In this document: positions 62,438 to 64,000 of the stretch, in pieces
Numbering within the stretch: the stretch's first letter is position 1
Layout of the letters: every line of letters starts with the position of its first letter
NCBI RefSeq assembly: GCF_024753245.1
Contig: NZ_JANUGX010000028.1
Span: 1-64,000, forward strand
Length of the DNA: 64,000 bases
Direction of reading: 5' to 3'
Source: Massilia norwichensis
GTDB taxonomy: Bacteria; Pseudomonadota; Gammaproteobacteria; Burkholderiales; Burkholderiaceae_D
Position numbers and translations under genes: made by a program
Notes under the pieces: generated by a model
Databases searched by the model: none
Told to the model about the DNA's origin: nothing
Seen by the model: the letters and a program-made list of their open reading frames with translations, nothing else

Positions 62438-62923
62438 ATGCCATCGTTCGATGTGGTCTGCGAAGCAGACATGGTTGAAGTCAGGAACGCTGTCGACCAA
62501 TCCAGCAAGGAAATCGAAACCCGCTTCGACTTCAAGGGCACCTCGGCCAAGGTCGAGCAGAAAGAAAAGGAAATCACCCTATACGGCGATTCCGACTTCC
62601 AGATCGGCCAAGTCAAGGACGTTCTGCTGAACAAGATGACCAAGCGTAAGGTCGACGTCCGCTTCCTGGACGAAGGCAAGATCGAAAAAATCGGCGGCGA
62701 CAAGGTCAAGCAGGTGCTCAAGGTGCGCAACGGCATCGAGACCGAGGACGCCAAGAAGATCACCAAGATGATCAAGGAAAGCAAGATGAAGGTGCAGGCG
62801 TCGATCCAGGGCGAATCCGTGCGCGTGACCGGCAAGGACCGCGACACCCTGCAGGAAGCGATCGCCATGCTGCGCAAGGATGTGACCGATCTGCCCCTGG
62901 CGTTCAATAACTTCCGCGACTGA
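62438..62923 (+). CDS. YajQ family nucleotide (c-di-GMP) binding protein
   Basis: 161-residue cytosolic protein with two YajQ ferredoxin-like domains: MPSFDVVCEADMVEVRNAVDQ start, ETRFDFKGTSAKVE, and the second half VKQVLKVRNGIETEDAKKITKMIK. Homologues bind c-di-GMP or tRNA/phage factors. In this genome it would be a receptor for the c-di-GMP made by WspR and the second cyclase. AAAGGAA precedes the ATG. Confidence 0.94.
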   Translation: MPSFDVVCEADMVEVRNAVDQSSKEIETRFDFKGTSAKVEQKEKEITLYGDSDFQIGQVKDVLLNKMTKRKVDVRFLDEGKIEKIGGDKVKQVLKVRNGIETEDAKKITKMIKESKMKVQASIQGESVRVTGKDRDTLQEAIAMLRKDVTDLPLAFNNFRD

Positions 62924-62940
62924 GGCGAGACCGCTTCGGC

Positions 62941-62978
62941 CGCCCCATTTACCGCACGACCGTGCGCTAAATGGGGCG
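62941..62978. terminator. Near-perfect 38-base palindrome after yajQ
   Basis: CGCCCCATTTA/TAAATGGGGCG (62941-62951 with 62968-62978) encloses CGCACG-AC-CGTGCG with a single C-C mismatch between the two stem blocks. It lies 18 bases after the yajQ stop and about 60 before the next gene. No T run follows, so it is either a Rho-assisted end, a 3' stabiliser or a protein-binding palindrome. Confidence 0.5.
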
Positions 62979-63040
62979 CTTAACCCGCCTTCGCCTGGGG
63001 TAAAATGGCGGGCGAACAGTCTTGGTTGTTAAGGAATGCA

Positions 63041-64000
63041 ATGAAACGAGTAGATGATTTCCGCCTGCGCTTGGGCAGCAAGGAATACGTGCCCATCATG
63101 ATCGGCGGAATGGGGGTCGATATCTCGACGTCGGAACTGGCACTGGAGGCGGCGCGCCTCGGCGGCATCGGCCATATCTCCGATGCGATGGTGCCCGACG
63201 TTTCGGACCGCAAGTTCGATACGAGCTTCGTCAAGGAAAAAACCAAGCTCTACAAGTTCAACATCAACAACATGGACAAGTCGGTGGTCCAGTTCGACCT
63301 CGACCGCCTGGCCGAAGCGACCCGTCTGCATGTCGGCGCAACCATGGAAGCGAAGAAAGGCGATGGCCTGATCTTCGTGAACTGCATGGAAAAGCTGACC
63401 ATGAACGCGCCCAAGGAAACGCTGCGCACCCGCCTGTCGGCCGCGCTCGACGCCGGCATCGACGGCATCACCATGTCGGCCGGCCTGCACCTCGGTTCGT
63501 TCGAACTCATCAAGGATCATCCGCGCTTCCGCGATGCCAAGCTGGGCATCATCGTGTCCTCGGTGCGCGCGCTGCAGCTGTTCCTGCGCAAGGTTTCGCG
63601 CCTGGACCGCCTGCCCGACTACATCGTCGTCGAAGGCCCGCTGGCCGGTGGCCACCTGGGCTTCGGCATCGACGACTGGCAGCAGTACGACCTGCACACG
63701 ATCATGGACGAGATCCATGCCTTCATGCGCGCCGAGCACCTGAACATTCCGCTGATCGCCGCGGGCGGCATCTTCACCGGCAGCGATGCGGCCGGCTTCC
63801 TGGAAAAAGGCGCTGGCGGCGTGCAGGTGGCGACCCGCTTCACCGTGACCCACGAGTGCGGCCTGCCGGATGACGTCAAGCAGGAATACTTCCGCGCCAG
63901 CGAAGAGGACATCATCGTCAACGGCGTCTCGCCGACCGGCTACCCGATGCGCATGCTGAAGCAGACCCCGGCGATCGGCTCGGGCATCCGTCCCGGCTGC
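63041..64000 (+). CDS. Nitronate monooxygenase family protein, 3' partial
   Basis: FMN-dependent oxidoreductase of the 2-nitropropane dioxygenase-like TIM-barrel family, cut by the window end after 320 codons. Visible parts: N-terminal VPIMIGGMGVDISTSELALEAARLGG, the glycine-rich PLAGGHLGFG, and the FMN phosphate region IPLIAAGGIFTGSDAAGFLEKGAGGVQVATRF written here in pieces as IPLIAAGGIFTG and GAGGVQVATRF. Start ATG 63041 with AAGGAA upstream. TAAAAT at 63001-63006 may be its -10. It may belong to an operon continuing to the right. Confidence 0.9.
   Translation, partial: MKRVDDFRLRLGSKEYVPIMIGGMGVDISTSELALEAARLGGIGHISDAMVPDVSDRKFDTSFVKEKTKLYKFNINNMDKSVVQFDLDRLAEATRLHVGATMEAKKGDGLIFVNCMEKLTMNAPKETLRTRLSAALDAGIDGITMSAGLHLGSFELIKDHPRFRDAKLGIIVSSVRALQLFLRKVSRLDRLPDYIVVEGPLAGGHLGFGIDDWQQYDLHTIMDEIHAFMRAEHLNIPLIAAGGIFTGSDAAGFLEKGAGGVQVATRFTVTHECGLPDDVKQEYFRASEEDIIVNGVSPTGYPMRMLKQTPAIGSGIRPGC

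Overview
The window looks like chromosome from a high-GC betaproteobacterium of the Oxalobacteraceae, most likely the Massilia/Telluria group. The reasons are the strongly G+C-rich codon use, a PEP-CTERM protein, a complete Wsp chemosensory operon, a thioester alpha-2-macroglobulin paired with PBP1C, and dRS3-like intergenic palindromes. This assignment is inference from gene content; no search was run.

Layout. 1-2770 is visibly less G+C-rich. It holds the end of a type VI secretion cargo cassette: a Tle4-like lipase cut by the window edge, a Tli4-like immunity protein and a PAAR protein. It stops at the 3' half of a tRNA-Lys gene followed by a terminator, which I read as the right edge of an integrated island. 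3039-17323 is core chromosome: lytic transglycosylase, 5'-nucleotidase, pbpC plus alpha-2-macroglobulin, cystine symporter, HAF-repeat PEP-CTERM protein, histidine phosphatase and NAD(P)HX dehydratase. 17324-18195 holds a Gly/Thr-repeat lipoprotein followed by a region that folds into several strong hairpins and a terminator (candidate structured RNA). 18196-22806 is an RND efflux pair behind a sigma70 promoter with three 20-bp-phased repeats. 22815-26473 holds a divergent PAP2 protein, DUF475-TerD, a small membrane protein and a secreted esterase. 26527-36236 holds a very long Ala/Glu coiled-coil protein, an SrkA-type kinase, an SEC-C protein, HPP-CBS with a divergent MarR regulator, a secreted metallo-beta-lactamase-fold hydrolase and a hybrid histidine kinase.

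36305-43230 is housekeeping: oligoribonuclease, M48 protease, pterin dehydratase, RsgA, a membrane diguanylate cyclase, argF and argG. 43235-43710 is a compact cassette in which a GIY-YIG nuclease gene sits between perfect 30-bp inverted repeats. A Fur-boxed TonB-dependent siderophore receptor and a YkgJ protein follow. 46661-55142 is a seven-gene overlapping wspABCDEFR operon for surface-responsive c-di-GMP control. 55302-60541 is a terminal oxidase operon of the ba3/B type with three multi-haem cytochromes c. The window ends with an orphan TonB-like membrane protein, divergent murB and yajQ, and a nitronate monooxygenase that runs off the edge.

The c-di-GMP theme recurs: the Wsp output cyclase WspR, a second cyclase lacking an I-site, the YajQ-family binding protein, and Orn, which removes the pGpG product. 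The least explained items are the GIY-YIG inverted-repeat cassette, the structured region after the repeat lipoprotein, the phased repeats before the efflux operon, the 783-residue coiled-coil protein and an orphan terminator near 30.2 kb.
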